Part shown: positions 19,908-28,780 of the stretch, piece by piece
Numbering within the stretch: position 1 is the first letter of the stretch
Layout: each line of letters opens with the position of its first letter
NCBI RefSeq assembly: GCF_036178145.1
Contig: NZ_CP108067.1
Coordinates: 6,585,501-6,649,500, forward strand
Source: Streptomyces sp. NBC_00273
GTDB lineage: Bacteria > Actinomycetota > Actinomycetes > Streptomycetales > Streptomycetaceae
Length of the DNA: 64,000 nucleotides
Direction of reading: 5' to 3'
Translations under genes and position numbers: made by a program
Notes under the pieces: model-generated
What the model was told of the DNA's origin: nothing
Database searches by the model: none
Seen by the model: the letters and a program-made list of their open reading frames with translations, nothing else

Positions 19908-20675
19908 TCAGCGGCGGATGAACTGCGGGCCCTGCACCGGCAGCCGGAACGACGGATCGCCGCCCGGACCCGGCACCGGGGCCGGGGAGACCGGCTGCGG
20001 GTACCCGTAGGCGGGCTGGACGGGCGGCGGGGCCTGCGTGGGCGGGGCCATCATCGCCGTCTGCTCGGAGGCGGGCCCGGAGGCAGGGCCGGCCGCGGGA
20101 GCCGCTTCGGACGCGGCCGCGTTCTCGTCGACCGAGATCCCGTGGTCGGTCGCGAGCCCCACCAGTCCGTCCGAGTAGCCCTCGCCGAGCGCCCGGAACT
20201 TCCACCCCTCGCCCCGCCGGTACAGCTCCCCGCAGATCAGCGCCGTCTCGGCGCCGGTCTCGGGCCGTACGTCGAAGTAGGCCAGCGGTTCGGAGCCGCC
20301 GGTCGCGGTGGCGTCGTAGAGGAGGATCCGCAGGTCGCTGACCCGGCGGAACGGGACGTCCTCGGCGGAGGCGACCACCAGGATCCGGTCCACCGTGGGC
20401 GTCACCGTGCGCAGGTCCGCCTGCACGGCATCGGTGATCGCGTCACCGATCTGCTTCTTGCCGAGTCGCCAGACGGCGCCCGAGGGGTGCCGGGGCTGGT
20501 TGTAGAAGACGAAGTCCTCGTCCGAACGCACCCGGCCGTCCGGGCCGACGAGCAGTGCCGAGGCGTCCACGTCCGGCACCTCGGGGCCGGCGGTCCAGCG
20601 CAGCACCGCCCGGACCGCCACGGGGGTCACCGGGATGTTCGAGCCCTTCTGCATCGCGTGCGTCATGCACGTCAT
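19908..20675 (-). CDS. TerD domain protein with proline-rich C-terminal tail
   Basis: A 255-residue protein: residues 10-190 form a TerD domain (PDVDASALLVGPDGRV, SDEDFVFYNQPRHPSGAV) in which the acidic GEGDDE loop is replaced by GKKQIGDAI, so Ca2+ binding is probably weaker. Residues 195-255 are Pro/Ala/Gly-rich (MAPPTQAPPPVQPAYGYPQP) and likely disordered, perhaps a binding tail. The ATG at 20675 has GGGAGG 5 nt upstream; an ATG at 20666 is also possible. It diverges from the Ter metabolite operon. Confidence 0.85.
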   Translation of the reverse strand: MTCMTHAMQKGSNIPVTPVAVRAVLRWTAGPEVPDVDASALLVGPDGRVRSDEDFVFYNQPRHPSGAVWRLGKKQIGDAITDAVQADLRTVTPTVDRILVVASAEDVPFRRVSDLRILLYDATATGGSEPLAYFDVRPETGAETALICGELYRRGEGWKFRALGEGYSDGLVGLATDHGISVDENAAASEAAPAAGPASGPASEQTAMMAPPTQAPPPVQPAYGYPQPVSPAPVPGPGGDPSFRLPVQGPQFIRR

Positions 20676-20861
20676 CCTGCCCTCCCGGGGTGGACAGGGA
20701 CAATGCGGCCCCCCGTAGGGCCTTGTCTCGAACGCGAGACCTGGGCATGGTGCAAGAGGGTTACCTGAACTTCATGTGCTTGAGGAACTCTTGACTCACG
20801 TTCGTACGTACTATTACCGGCCATGCCAGTTGGGCCGCCGAGGCAGTACGGGGGATAGCAC

Positions 20862-22028
20862 ATGCGTCACTTTGGGCACATATCGCCCACCGTCCGTAAG
20901 GACCTCTTCCACCAGGAACCGGCGGAATTCACCGGAGCCTCGCCCGCCCGCGTCCTCGCGGCGGCGCTGGGAGCCACGCTCTACAGCCCGGCCACCCGGC
21001 CCACGCTCGCGGCCGACATCCGCAAGCAGGCCGGCCGCGGGGTCGTCTCGATGGTCCTCTGCCTGGAGGATTCCATCAGCGACGGCGATGTCGCCGGAGC
21101 CGAGGAGAACCTCATCCGGCACTTCTGCGAGCTCGACGTCGACGGCGCGGAGCTCCCGCTGCTCTTCATCCGCGTCCGCACGCCCGAGCAGATACCCGAC
21201 CTGGTGCGCCGGCTGGGCGGCTCCGTGCGGCGACTGGCCGGATTCGTACTCCCGAAGTTCGACGAGAACCGCGGGGTCGCCTTCCTCGAGGCCGTCGCCG
21301 ACGCGGAGGCGGTCAGCGGACTGCCCCGCCTGTACGCCATGCCGGTCCTGGAGACCCCGGGCCTCCTCCACCTCGAAACCCGCGTCGAGGCCCTCGCCGG
21401 CATCTCCCGCACGGTCAACAGCCACCGCGAGCGCGTCCTGGCGCTGCGGCTGGGCGTGACCGACTTCTGCTCGGCCTACGGCCTGCGGCGCACGCCCGAC
21501 ATGACCGCCTACGACGTCCAGATCGTGGCGGGCGTCATCGCGGACGTCGTCAACGTCCTCAGTCGGGCCGACGGCACCGGCTTCACGGTGACCGGGCCCG
21601 TCTGGGAGTACTTCCGCAGCCAGCAGCGCCTCTTCAAGCCCCAGCTGCGCCGCAGCCCCTTCCTGGAGGAGGGCGTGGAGGAACTGCGCACCGCCCTGAT
21701 CGAGCACGACCTGGACGGACTGCTGCGCGAGATCGAGCTGGACCGGGCCAACGGGCTGCTCGGCAAGACCTGCATCCACCCCGCCCACGTCACGCCCGTG
21801 CACGCGCTGTCAGTGGTCTCGCACGAGGAGTTCTGCGATGCGCAGGACATCCTGCGGCCCGAGCGTGGCGGCGGCGGCGTGATGCGTTCCGCCTACACGA
21901 ACAAGATGAACGAGGTGAAGCCCCACCGGGCCTGGGCCGAGCGCACCATGCTGCGTGCCGAGGTCTTCGGGGTGGCGAAGGAGGAGGTCGGCTTCGTCGA
22001 CCTGCTCACGGCCGGGCTCCAGGTGTGA
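20862..22028 (+). CDS. HpcH/HpaI aldolase/citrate lyase-like enzyme of the Ter metabolite operon
   Basis: A 388-residue (beta/alpha)8 lyase of the CitE-like class. Visible active-site parts are VSMVLCLEDSISDGD (acidic Mg2+ region), RVRTPEQIP, the metal-binding Glu in AMPVLETPGLL, and LGVTDFCSAYGLRR. In Ter systems this enzyme travels with PRTase-TRSP, StiP and HAD proteins and is predicted to help make a nucleoside-like signal (Anantharaman, Iyer and Aravind, from memory). It begins a run of four genes overlapping by 4 nt each. Confidence 0.85.
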   Translation: MRHFGHISPTVRKDLFHQEPAEFTGASPARVLAAALGATLYSPATRPTLAADIRKQAGRGVVSMVLCLEDSISDGDVAGAEENLIRHFCELDVDGAELPLLFIRVRTPEQIPDLVRRLGGSVRRLAGFVLPKFDENRGVAFLEAVADAEAVSGLPRLYAMPVLETPGLLHLETRVEALAGISRTVNSHRERVLALRLGVTDFCSAYGLRRTPDMTAYDVQIVAGVIADVVNVLSRADGTGFTVTGPVWEYFRSQQRLFKPQLRRSPFLEEGVEELRTALIEHDLDGLLREIELDRANGLLGKTCIHPAHVTPVHALSVVSHEEFCDAQDILRPERGGGGVMRSAYTNKMNEVKPHRAWAERTMLRAEVFGVAKEEVGFVDLLTAGLQV

Positions 22029-24628
22029 ACGCGCCCGCGCGGACGCAGGCCCAGGCCCAGGCGATGACGATGACGATGACGAAGAAAGGCAAGACGATCG
22101 AAGAGGTGTGGTCGGGTACCTGGGTCGCGGACCGGCTGGGCGTGGGCCTGGAGGACTCCGGTGACGGTCCGCGGCTGACGGAGCTGCTCGGACTGGCCCT
22201 GCGGCGCAACCCCAAGCGCGCACACCTGCTGGTCTCGCAGGTACTCGGCAAGCACGTCCCGCAGTCCCCGACCGTCGTCCACGCCGCCGGTTTCGACCTC
22301 GGCGCACGCGTACGGGCGCTGCTCGGCGAGGACGGCGCCGCGGCCGCCGTGGTCCTCGGCTACGCCGAGACCGCCACCGGCCTCGGCCACTGCGTGGCCG
22401 ACGGCCTCGGCCCGGCCCCCTACCTGCACTCCACCCGTCGGCCCGTGCCGGGCGTGCGGGCGGCCGGCGGCTTCGAGGAGGCGCACTCGCACGCCACCTC
22501 GCACCTGCTGCTGCCCGAGGACCCGCAGCTGCTCGCCGGCAACGGGCCCCTGGTCCTCGTCGACGACGAGTTCTCCACCGGCAACACGGTCCTGAACACC
22601 ATCCGCGACCTGCACGCCCGCCACCCCCGCTCGCACTACGTCGTCGTCGCCCTCGTCGACATGCGGTCGGCGGCCGACCGCGACCGGCTCACCGCCTTCG
22701 CCGCCGAGCTGGGCGCGCGCGTGGACCTGATCGCCCTCGCCTCGGGCACCGTCTCCCTCCCGGACGGCGTCCTGGCCAAGGGCCAGGCGCTGGTCGAGGA
22801 GTACGAGGCGCGCACCGCCGCGCCCGAGCGGGACCGGGGCGGCCCCGCCGACGCGGCGGACGCCCCGCGGCCGGTCACCCGCGTGGACCTGGACTGGCCG
22901 GCGGGCGTCCCCGACGGCGGCCGCCACGGCTTCACCGCGGCGCACCGCACCCGCCTGGAGGCGGCCCTGCCCGAGCTCGCGGGCCGGCTCGCCGCCGCGC
23001 TGGGCGAGAACCCCGGGCGGGTCCTCGTACTCGGCAACGAGGAGCTGATGTACGCGCCGCTGCGCCTCGCCAAAGCCCTGGAGGACGCGGGGGCGGCCCG
23101 CGAGGTCCGCTTCTCGACCACCACCCGCTCACCCGTGCTCGCCGTCGACGACCCCGGATACGCCATCCGCACCCGGCTGGTCTTCCCGGCCCACGACGCC
23201 CCGGCCGACGGCCCCGGCGACCGCTACGCCTACAACGTCCACAGCACGGACGGTGCCGGTTTCGACGCCGTCGTCGCCGTCGTGGACTCGGCCGGGGACA
23301 CCCCCGAACTGCACACGGGACTGCTGGCGGCCCTCGCCCCGCACACCGGCCACGTCGTCCTGGCCGTCGTCCCGTCCTACACCCCCGACCGGCGGGAGCC
23401 GAAGCCGATCATGACCGAGCTGACCGAGCCGACCTCGCTGTCCGAGCTGACCGCGCTGTCCGACCCGACCGAGCTGTCCGACCCGACCCTGCGCGAGCCC
23501 CTGCGCGGCCCCGCCTTCTCCTCGTACGCCCCCGAGGACGTCGGCTGGCTGCTCCAGGACTTCTCCGACGTCGAGCTGGAGGCGCCGACGGAGGAGCGCG
23601 AGGAGGCGATACAGGCGGGCGGCGCACACTACGCCGAGTCCCTGCCCGTCGAGTACCAGCCGTCCCCCCAGTACCAGGAGCTGTACCAGAGCGCGCTGGC
23701 CGCCTCCGCCGTCCGCGTGGCCCGGGCCGTCGGCACGGTCACCGAGACCGTCCTCGCCGAGCGCTCCCCGTCCCCGGTCCTGGTCTCCCTGGCCCGAGCC
23801 GGCACCCCCGTCGGCGTACTGATGCGCCGCTGGGCCCGCGCCCGCCACGGGCTGGACCTGCCCCACTACGCCGTCTCCATCGTGCGCGGCCGCGGCATCG
23901 ACGCCAACGCCCTGCGCTGGCTGGCCGCCCACCACGATCCGGCCGACGTCGTCTTCGTCGACGGCTGGACCGGCAAGGGCGCCATCACCCGCGAGCTGCG
24001 CGACGCCCTCGCCGAGTTCCCGGGCTTCGACCCGGAGATCGTCGTCCTCGCCGACCCCGGCTCCTGCGTGCCCACGTACGGCACCCGGGAGGACTTCCTG
24101 ATCCCCTCCGCCTGCCTCAATTCCACCGTCTCCGGTCTCATCTCGCGTACGGTGCTGAGGTCCGACCTCGTCGGTCCCGCCGACTTCCACGGCGCGAAGT
24201 TCTACCGCGAGCTCGCCGGAGCCGACGTCTCCGTCGCATTCGTCGACACCGTCGCCGCCCACTTCGACGCGGTGGCCGACGCCGTCGACGAGGAGGTCAA
24301 GGAGCTGCTCGCGGCCGACCGGACCCCCACCTGGGAGGGCTGGGCGGCGGTCGAGCGGATCAGCGAGGAGTACGGCATCCACGACGTGAACCTCGTCAAG
24401 CCCGGCGTCGGCGAGACCACCCGCGTCCTGCTGCGCCGGGTGCCGTGGAAGATCCTGGCGCAGCGCGGCGCCGGGGCCGACCTGGACCACGTACGGCTGC
24501 TCGCCGAGCAGCGCGGTGTCCCGGTGGAAGAAGTCGACGGACTGCCCTACACGTGCGTAGGACTCATCCACCCCCGATTCACGCGCGGCGCCACGGGCGC
24601 CGACGGAAAGGCTGTGGCCTCGAAGTGA
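22025..24628 (+). CDS. Fused phosphoribosyltransferase-TRSP-StiP protein
   Basis: An 867-residue three-part protein. Residues about 25-260 are a PRTase with the PRPP loop VLVDDEFSTGNTVLN. Residues about 300-460 are a TRSP domain (LGNEELMYAPLRLAKALE, FSTTTRSPVL). After a Thr/Leu/Ser-rich linker of short repeats (about 465-495), residues about 500-860 are a StiP/PRTase_1-like domain (SYAPEDVGWLLQDF, VSLARAGTPVGVL, DGWTGKGAITREL). In many Ter operons I recall these as separate proteins. It probably couples ribose-phosphate chemistry to the lyase product. It overlaps the lyase stop by GTGA. Confidence 0.82.
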   Translation: MNAPARTQAQAQAMTMTMTKKGKTIEEVWSGTWVADRLGVGLEDSGDGPRLTELLGLALRRNPKRAHLLVSQVLGKHVPQSPTVVHAAGFDLGARVRALLGEDGAAAAVVLGYAETATGLGHCVADGLGPAPYLHSTRRPVPGVRAAGGFEEAHSHATSHLLLPEDPQLLAGNGPLVLVDDEFSTGNTVLNTIRDLHARHPRSHYVVVALVDMRSAADRDRLTAFAAELGARVDLIALASGTVSLPDGVLAKGQALVEEYEARTAAPERDRGGPADAADAPRPVTRVDLDWPAGVPDGGRHGFTAAHRTRLEAALPELAGRLAAALGENPGRVLVLGNEELMYAPLRLAKALEDAGAAREVRFSTTTRSPVLAVDDPGYAIRTRLVFPAHDAPADGPGDRYAYNVHSTDGAGFDAVVAVVDSAGDTPELHTGLLAALAPHTGHVVLAVVPSYTPDRREPKPIMTELTEPTSLSELTALSDPTELSDPTLREPLRGPAFSSYAPEDVGWLLQDFSDVELEAPTEEREEAIQAGGAHYAESLPVEYQPSPQYQELYQSALAASAVRVARAVGTVTETVLAERSPSPVLVSLARAGTPVGVLMRRWARARHGLDLPHYAVSIVRGRGIDANALRWLAAHHDPADVVFVDGWTGKGAITRELRDALAEFPGFDPEIVVLADPGSCVPTYGTREDFLIPSACLNSTVSGLISRTVLRSDLVGPADFHGAKFYRELAGADVSVAFVDTVAAHFDAVADAVDEEVKELLAADRTPTWEGWAAVERISEEYGIHDVNLVKPGVGETTRVLLRRVPWKILAQRGAGADLDHVRLLAEQRGVPVEEVDGLPYTCVGLIHPRFTRGATGADGKAVASK

Positions 24629-25455
24629 CTGTCCTCGTAGCCAGTGATCTCGACCGTACGCTCATCTACTCGACGGCCGCCCTCGGCCTGACCATGCCCG
24701 ATCCGGTGGCCCCGCGGCTGCTGTGCGTCGAGGTCCACGAGAGCAAGCCGCTGTCCTACATGACGGAGACGGCGGCGGGACTGCTGGCGGAGCTGACGGC
24801 CGACCCTTCGGTGGTCTTCGTCCCCACCACCACCCGGACCCGCAAGCAGTACCAGCGCATCCGCTTCCCCGGCCGCCCGGCCCCGTACGCCATCTGCGCC
24901 AACGGCGGGCAGCTGCTCGTCGACGGGGTACCGGACCGGGACTGGCGGCGGCAGGTCGCGGCGCGCCTGGCCGAGGAGTGCGCCCCCCTGGAGGAGGTGC
25001 ACCAGCACCTGCTGGCCACGGCCGACCCGGTGTGGCTGCGCAAGGCGCGCCTGGCGGAGGACCTCTTCGCGTACCTCGTCGTCGAGCGGGCCCTGGTCCC
25101 GGACGAATGGCTCAAGTCCCTGACCCGGTGGGCCGAGGACCGCGGCTGGACGGTCTCCCTCCAGGGCCGGAAGATCTACGCGGTCCCGCGCCCGCTCACC
25201 AAGAGCGCGGCGATGCGCGAGGTCGCCCGACGTACGGGCGCATCCACCACCCTCGCGGCCGGCGACTCGCTGCTGGACGCGGACCTGCTGCTGGCGGCGG
25301 ACGCGGCCTGGCGCCCGGGCCACGGCGAACTGGCCGACGCGGCCTGGACGGCGCCGACGGTGACCGCCCTGGCCACGGCGGGCGTCCTCGCGGGAGAGGA
25401 AATCGTGCGCGCATTCGCCCAGGAGGCGGCCCGACTGGGCAGACTGGACGCATGA
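24625..25455 (+). CDS. HAD family hydrolase of the Ter metabolite operon
   Basis: A 276-residue HAD phosphatase. Motif I is ASDLDRTLIYST at the N-terminus; motif II is PTTTRTRKQY, with motif III around the late Lys of PLTKSAAMREVARR; motif IV is LAAGDSLLDADLLLAADAAW. The large insertion suggests a Cof-like C2 cap that binds a sugar phosphate or nucleotide. It overlaps the PRTase gene by GTGA and the methyltransferase by ATGA. It would dephosphorylate the operon's intermediate; this step is inferred from context. Confidence 0.85.
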   Translation: MTVLVASDLDRTLIYSTAALGLTMPDPVAPRLLCVEVHESKPLSYMTETAAGLLAELTADPSVVFVPTTTRTRKQYQRIRFPGRPAPYAICANGGQLLVDGVPDRDWRRQVAARLAEECAPLEEVHQHLLATADPVWLRKARLAEDLFAYLVVERALVPDEWLKSLTRWAEDRGWTVSLQGRKIYAVPRPLTKSAAMREVARRTGASTTLAAGDSLLDADLLLAADAAWRPGHGELADAAWTAPTVTALATAGVLAGEEIVRAFAQEAARLGRLDA

Positions 25456-26111
25456 CCAAGGGCAACAGCACCAAGATCACGGACGAGCTCTACCGGTACA
25501 TGCTCGACCACAACCCCCCGCTGGACCGGGTCCAGCGGGGGCTGGTGGCGACGACGTACACCAAATTCCCGGACGTGGCCGGGATGCAGTCGGCGGAGGA
25601 GCAGGGGCCGCTGCTGGCCTTCCTGGTGCGGCTGACGGGCGCCCGCCACATCGTGGAGGTCGGCACCTTCACCGGCTTCTCGGCCCTGTCGATGGCCCAG
25701 GCGCTGCCCGCCGACGGCCGCCTCATCGCCTGCGACGTCTCCGAGGAGTGGACGCGGTACGGCCAGCAGGCCTGGGAGGACGCGGGCGTCGCGGACCGCA
25801 TCGAGCTGCGCATCGCACCGGCCCTGGAGACCCTGCGCGCGATGCCGACCGAACCGCACATCGACATGGCCTACGTGGACGCGGACAAGCAGAGCCAGAT
25901 CTCCTACTGGGAGGAGCTCGTCCCGCGACTGCGCCCGGGCGGCCTGATCGTCACCGACAACACGCTGTTCCACGGCACGGTCCTCGACGAGTCGGCCACG
26001 GGCGCGGCGGCCGGCGTCCGCGCCTTCAACGACCACGTGTCGGCGGACCCGCGCATGGAATCCGTCCTGCTCGCCATCTCGGACGGCCTGACCCTGTCAC
26101 GCAAGCGCTAG
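25452..26111 (+). CDS. Class I SAM-dependent O-methyltransferase
   Basis: A 219-residue enzyme of the CCoAOMT/COMT-like family. SAM-binding motif I is HIVEVGTFTGFSALSMA, followed by LIACDVSEEW; the catalytic metal ligands are expected in AYVDADKQSQISYWE and VTDNTLFHGTV. Such enzymes methylate catechol or vicinal hydroxyls using Mg2+. Its ATG overlaps the HAD stop codon (ATGA), so it is translationally coupled to the Ter metabolite genes. That suggests a tailoring step, although a chance association cannot be excluded. Confidence 0.9.
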   Translation: MTKGNSTKITDELYRYMLDHNPPLDRVQRGLVATTYTKFPDVAGMQSAEEQGPLLAFLVRLTGARHIVEVGTFTGFSALSMAQALPADGRLIACDVSEEWTRYGQQAWEDAGVADRIELRIAPALETLRAMPTEPHIDMAYVDADKQSQISYWEELVPRLRPGGLIVTDNTLFHGTVLDESATGAAAGVRAFNDHVSADPRMESVLLAISDGLTLSRKR

Positions 26112-26127
26112 GCCGTCCTTCCCGGGA

Positions 26128-26340
26128 TCAGCCGCAGCCGCCGCCACCACAGCAGCCGCCCCCGCCGCCCATCGCGGGCGCGGGAGCGCTGCTCGTGCCG
26201 CCCACGGCGACGGCTGACAACAGCTTCACGGTGTCGGAGTGCCCTGCCGGGCAGTCGGCGGGCGCGGAGGACTCGGCCATGGGCCGGCTGACCTCAAAGG
26301 TGTCGTCGCAGGTCCGGCAGCGGTAATCGTATCGAGGCAT
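26128..26340 (-). CDS. FmdB-type zinc-ribbon protein
   Basis: A 70-residue protein with the FmdB/CxxC pattern: MPRYDYRCRTCDDTFEVSRPM, then DCPAGHSDTVKLLS, giving a Cys2/Cys-His zinc site. The C-terminus is Gly-rich with extra cysteines (GGGGGCCGGGGCG). Family members are putative regulatory or metal-binding proteins of unknown role. The ATG at 26340 is preceded 6 nt upstream by TAGCCT, a leaderless pattern; a GTG two codons earlier would fall between the box and the ATG. Confidence 0.85.
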   Translation of the reverse strand: MPRYDYRCRTCDDTFEVSRPMAESSAPADCPAGHSDTVKLLSAVAVGGTSSAPAPAMGGGGGCCGGGGCG

Positions 26341-26346
26341 GCGCAC

Positions 26347-26352
26347 AGGCTA
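26347..26352 (-). promoter_or_regulatory. Leaderless-type -10 box (TAGCCT) for the FmdB-like gene
   Basis: TAGCCT on the minus strand, then 6 nt, then the ATG at 26340. No ribosome binding site is present. Confidence 0.45.
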
Positions 26353-26388
26353 AGCGCGGCCGACGCCCGGGCGCTACGTACGCCGCGG

Positions 26389-27123
26389 CTAGGGGCAGCG
26401 GCCGTGCATGACGGGGGTCGCGGGGGCCCGCCCCTGAACGCGCCGCGTCCGGTCCTCCCGGGCCGCCTGCTCGGGGTGGCGGGCCCGCCAGTACGGATTG
26501 TCGTGCGGCAGGGCGCTGCCCACCCGCCCGTACATCCCGAACCACATCAGCATCACGCCGACGACGAAACTGAACAGCACGTTCTGGATCTTGAAGGCCA
26601 GGAAGTTCAGCTCCGTGTCCAGCAGCGCGAGATTCACGAAGCCACTCGCGATGAACAGCACGCCCAGCACGATGTTCAGGGTCGAGGCGAAGGTGCCGCC
26701 CACCACCATCCCGTAGATCAGCAGCGCGCCGATGCAGATCGACAGGACACTCAGCGCCCCGTTGGTGTTCAGGGCGAGCACCGTGTCCCCGCCGGTGTCG
26801 AAGAACCCGATCTGATTGACAAGCCCCAGGATCCCGAACACCACCAGCAGCAGGCCCATCAGCCCCGCTCCGACCCGATACACCTGGCCGAGCTTGTGGT
26901 CGGTGGGCAGATGATCGTCGAGCTGCGCGTTGACGGGATGCAGCACGCGTGCCATGCGCCGCGAGACCGTGTCGGCGAAGCGCGGCGGGACGGGCGCGTT
27001 GGGATCGGGCTCGTGGGCGACGTAGGGCGCGTAGTGCTCGTGCGGCTCGGTGCACCCGTAGGCCGCGTGAGCCACGTAGGGCTCATGGGCCGCGGGAGGC
27101 TCGTGGGTGGTGTGGGCAGCCAT
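26389..27123 (-). CDS. DUF4383 membrane protein
   Basis: A 244-residue protein. The N-terminal 65 residues are His/Pro/Tyr-rich (HEPPAAHEPYVAHAAYG) and cytoplasmic or disordered. Four membrane helices follow in the DUF4383 domain (VGAGLMGLLLVVFGILGLV ... FSFVVGVMLMWFGMYG). Function of this actinobacterial family is unknown. I chose the ATG at 27123 because GAGGAGG lies 6 nt upstream; the frame is open further but lacks any signal. Confidence 0.88.
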   Translation of the reverse strand: MAAHTTHEPPAAHEPYVAHAAYGCTEPHEHYAPYVAHEPDPNAPVPPRFADTVSRRMARVLHPVNAQLDDHLPTDHKLGQVYRVGAGLMGLLLVVFGILGLVNQIGFFDTGGDTVLALNTNGALSVLSICIGALLIYGMVVGGTFASTLNIVLGVLFIASGFVNLALLDTELNFLAFKIQNVLFSFVVGVMLMWFGMYGRVGSALPHDNPYWRARHPEQAAREDRTRRVQGRAPATPVMHGRCP

Positions 27124-27210
27124 GGTGCCCTCCTCTGTTCCGTTCCCGGCACCTCCCAGCATCCGCCGCGGACCGCCCAGAAACAACCGGGTGCCCGCCG
27201 GGGCAGTGGC

Positions 27211-28455
27211 CTAGGCGTGCCCGCGCTCGGCCCGGATCCCGCTCACCACCCGGTTCACGGCAGCCCGTACGTCCGCCATCTCCAGCAGGAACGCCCAGTA
27301 GTCCGGGTGCCGCCCCTCCAGTGCCGAAAGCGCCCGGGTCACCCGGGCCACCGCATCGTCCAGCGGCTGCGCGTGCCGCGGATCCGGCACACTGCGCCCC
27401 GCCATCGCCAGCCGCTGCGCGTCCCGGATCGCGAACCGGGTCCGCTCCACCTCCGCCTGCGGATCCCGCGCCACCGCCTCCAGCCGCGTCAGCCGGTCCT
27501 GCGCCGCCGACACCGCCTCGTCCGTCGCGTCCAGCGAGCCGCGGACCGCCTCGATCAGCGCCCCCACATCGGCCCAGCGCTGCTCGTCCCGGGCCCGGCC
27601 GGCCTCCAGCAGCTGCTCCTCGGCCCGCGCCACGTCCCGTACCGCCTGGTCCGGCACGTGCTGCAGGTCCTGCCAACAGGCCGCACTGAACCGCCGCCGC
27701 AGCTCACTGAGCACCGGATCCACCCGGTCCGCCCGGTTGCGCAACGCCTGTGCCCGCGTCCGCAGACTCACCAGCCGCCGGTCGATCTCCGCCGCCCGCT
27801 CGGGCAGCCGCGCCGCCTCGGCCCGTACGGCCTCCGCATCCCGCAGGATCCGGTCGGCGCGCTGCACCGTCTCCTGCACGCCGTGCTGGCCCGCGCCCTG
27901 GTTCAGCTTGGTCAGTTCCGGGCCGAGCGCCGCCAGCCGCGCCGCGAGGTCATCGGCCCGTATCCCCTTGGCCCGTACGGCGTCCAGCGCGTCACTCGCC
28001 CCGAGCAGCGCGGCCCTGGCCCGCTCCCGGGCCGGCGCCACCCGCGCGAGCTGTGTCTCGGCCTTGTCCAGCAGCGGCTGCAACCCCTGCGCGAACCGCT
28101 CCAGCTCCCCCTGGACCCGCACCAGCTCGTCCCGCGCCCGGGTCAGCTGCTCCCGCGCGCGCATGGCGACCGAGGCATCCAACTCGGCCCGGTCCAGGTC
28201 GTGCGCGTCGACCGCCTCGATGTAGACGTGACTGACCTCGTCGATCCGCCGCCCCAGCGCGGCGAACCCCTCGGTCGCCTGCCGCGCGGCGGGCGACCCG
28301 TCCGCCGCGGCGATCGTCTCGATCGAGATCCGCAGGTCCCGCTGCGCCGTGTCCAGCTCGTAGAACGCGGCCGCGGCGGCATCCTTCGCCGCCTGCGCAT
28401 CCGCCCGCCGACTCTCGTCCCGCCCGCCGAACCACCGCCGGGATGCCGTCGTCAC
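27211..28455 (-). CDS. Long coiled-coil protein of unknown function
   Basis: A 414-residue soluble protein that is almost entirely alpha-helical, with heptad-rich stretches of Ala, Arg, Glu and Leu from about residue 20 to 400 and a tail ending VVSGIRAERGHA. There is no Walker motif, membrane segment or metal site. It is an actinobacterial hypothetical that I know only as a neighbour of tRNA-Val. The GTG at 28455 has GGGAGAGG upstream. Upstream of that start the frame would run through the tRNA gene, so a longer version is excluded. Confidence 0.8.
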   Translation of the reverse strand: MTTASRRWFGGRDESRRADAQAAKDAAAAAFYELDTAQRDLRISIETIAAADGSPAARQATEGFAALGRRIDEVSHVYIEAVDAHDLDRAELDASVAMRAREQLTRARDELVRVQGELERFAQGLQPLLDKAETQLARVAPARERARAALLGASDALDAVRAKGIRADDLAARLAALGPELTKLNQGAGQHGVQETVQRADRILRDAEAVRAEAARLPERAAEIDRRLVSLRTRAQALRNRADRVDPVLSELRRRFSAACWQDLQHVPDQAVRDVARAEEQLLEAGRARDEQRWADVGALIEAVRGSLDATDEAVSAAQDRLTRLEAVARDPQAEVERTRFAIRDAQRLAMAGRSVPDPRHAQPLDDAVARVTRALSALEGRHPDYWAFLLEMADVRAAVNRVVSGIRAERGHA

Positions 28456-28560
28456 AATCCCTCTCCCGTACCGCGTCCGCCATGCCCCGGTCCATTCTCT
28501 CCCACGCGAACGGGTTTGCGTGGGGGGCGTGCGCGCCATGTAGGCTGTCCACTCATCCAC

Positions 28561-28632
28561 GGGTGCGTAGCTCAGGGGTAGAGCGCTGCTCTTACAAAGC
28601 AGATGTCGGCGGTTCGAAACCGTCCGCGCCCA
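28561..28632 (+). tRNA. tRNA-Val (UAC anticodon)
   Basis: A complete cloverleaf can be drawn: acceptor GGGTGCG/CGCGCCC (one G-T pair), D arm GCTC/GAGC, anticodon stem CTGCT/AGCAG with loop CTTACAA and anticodon TAC at 28593-28595, and T arm GGCGG/CCGTC with loop TTCGAAA. The CCA end is encoded (28633-28635). Its 3' half is the left copy of a 79-bp direct repeat, so it served as the integration site for the adjacent element and was left intact. Confidence 0.97.
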
Positions 28633-28669
28633 CCAGCACGAAGGCCCCCAACCGATCATGGTTGGGGGC
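28591..28669 (+). repeat. Left attachment-site copy within tRNA-Val
   Basis: These 79 bp run from the anticodon loop through the tRNA 3' end and its terminator. They recur exactly 3,500 bp downstream (32091-32169) with only two differences (C28615/A32115 in the T loop and C28637/T32137). This is the standard footprint of tyrosine-integrase insertion into a tRNA 3' end. Confidence 0.93.
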
Positions 28670-28672
28670 TTT
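28641..28672 (+). terminator. Terminator of tRNA-Val
   Basis: GGCCCCCAACC and GGTTGGGGGC pair around a GATCAT loop region and are followed by TTT. It lies 9 bp after the tRNA and is itself part of the duplicated att sequence, so the incoming element restored it. Confidence 0.85.
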
Positions 28673-28694
28673 CGCACGCCACATCGACGCCACA

Positions 28695-28718
28695 TGACAT
28701 CCACGATCGACATCCAAG
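28695..28718 (+). promoter_or_regulatory. Left pair of candidate integrase arm sites
   Basis: TGACATCCACG (28695-28705) and CGACATCCAAG (28708-28718) are spaced 13 bp apart, 26 bp inside the left att copy. The same pair with the same 13-bp period occurs at the right end (31984 and 31997). They are plausible arm-type integrase or excisionase sites, though not proven. Confidence 0.5.
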
Positions 28719-28780
28719 GGGCGAGCCAGAGGTGGGCGCGTCGACACGGGCCCGCGGGCGTCTGCCGCGGCCCCTGCGTC

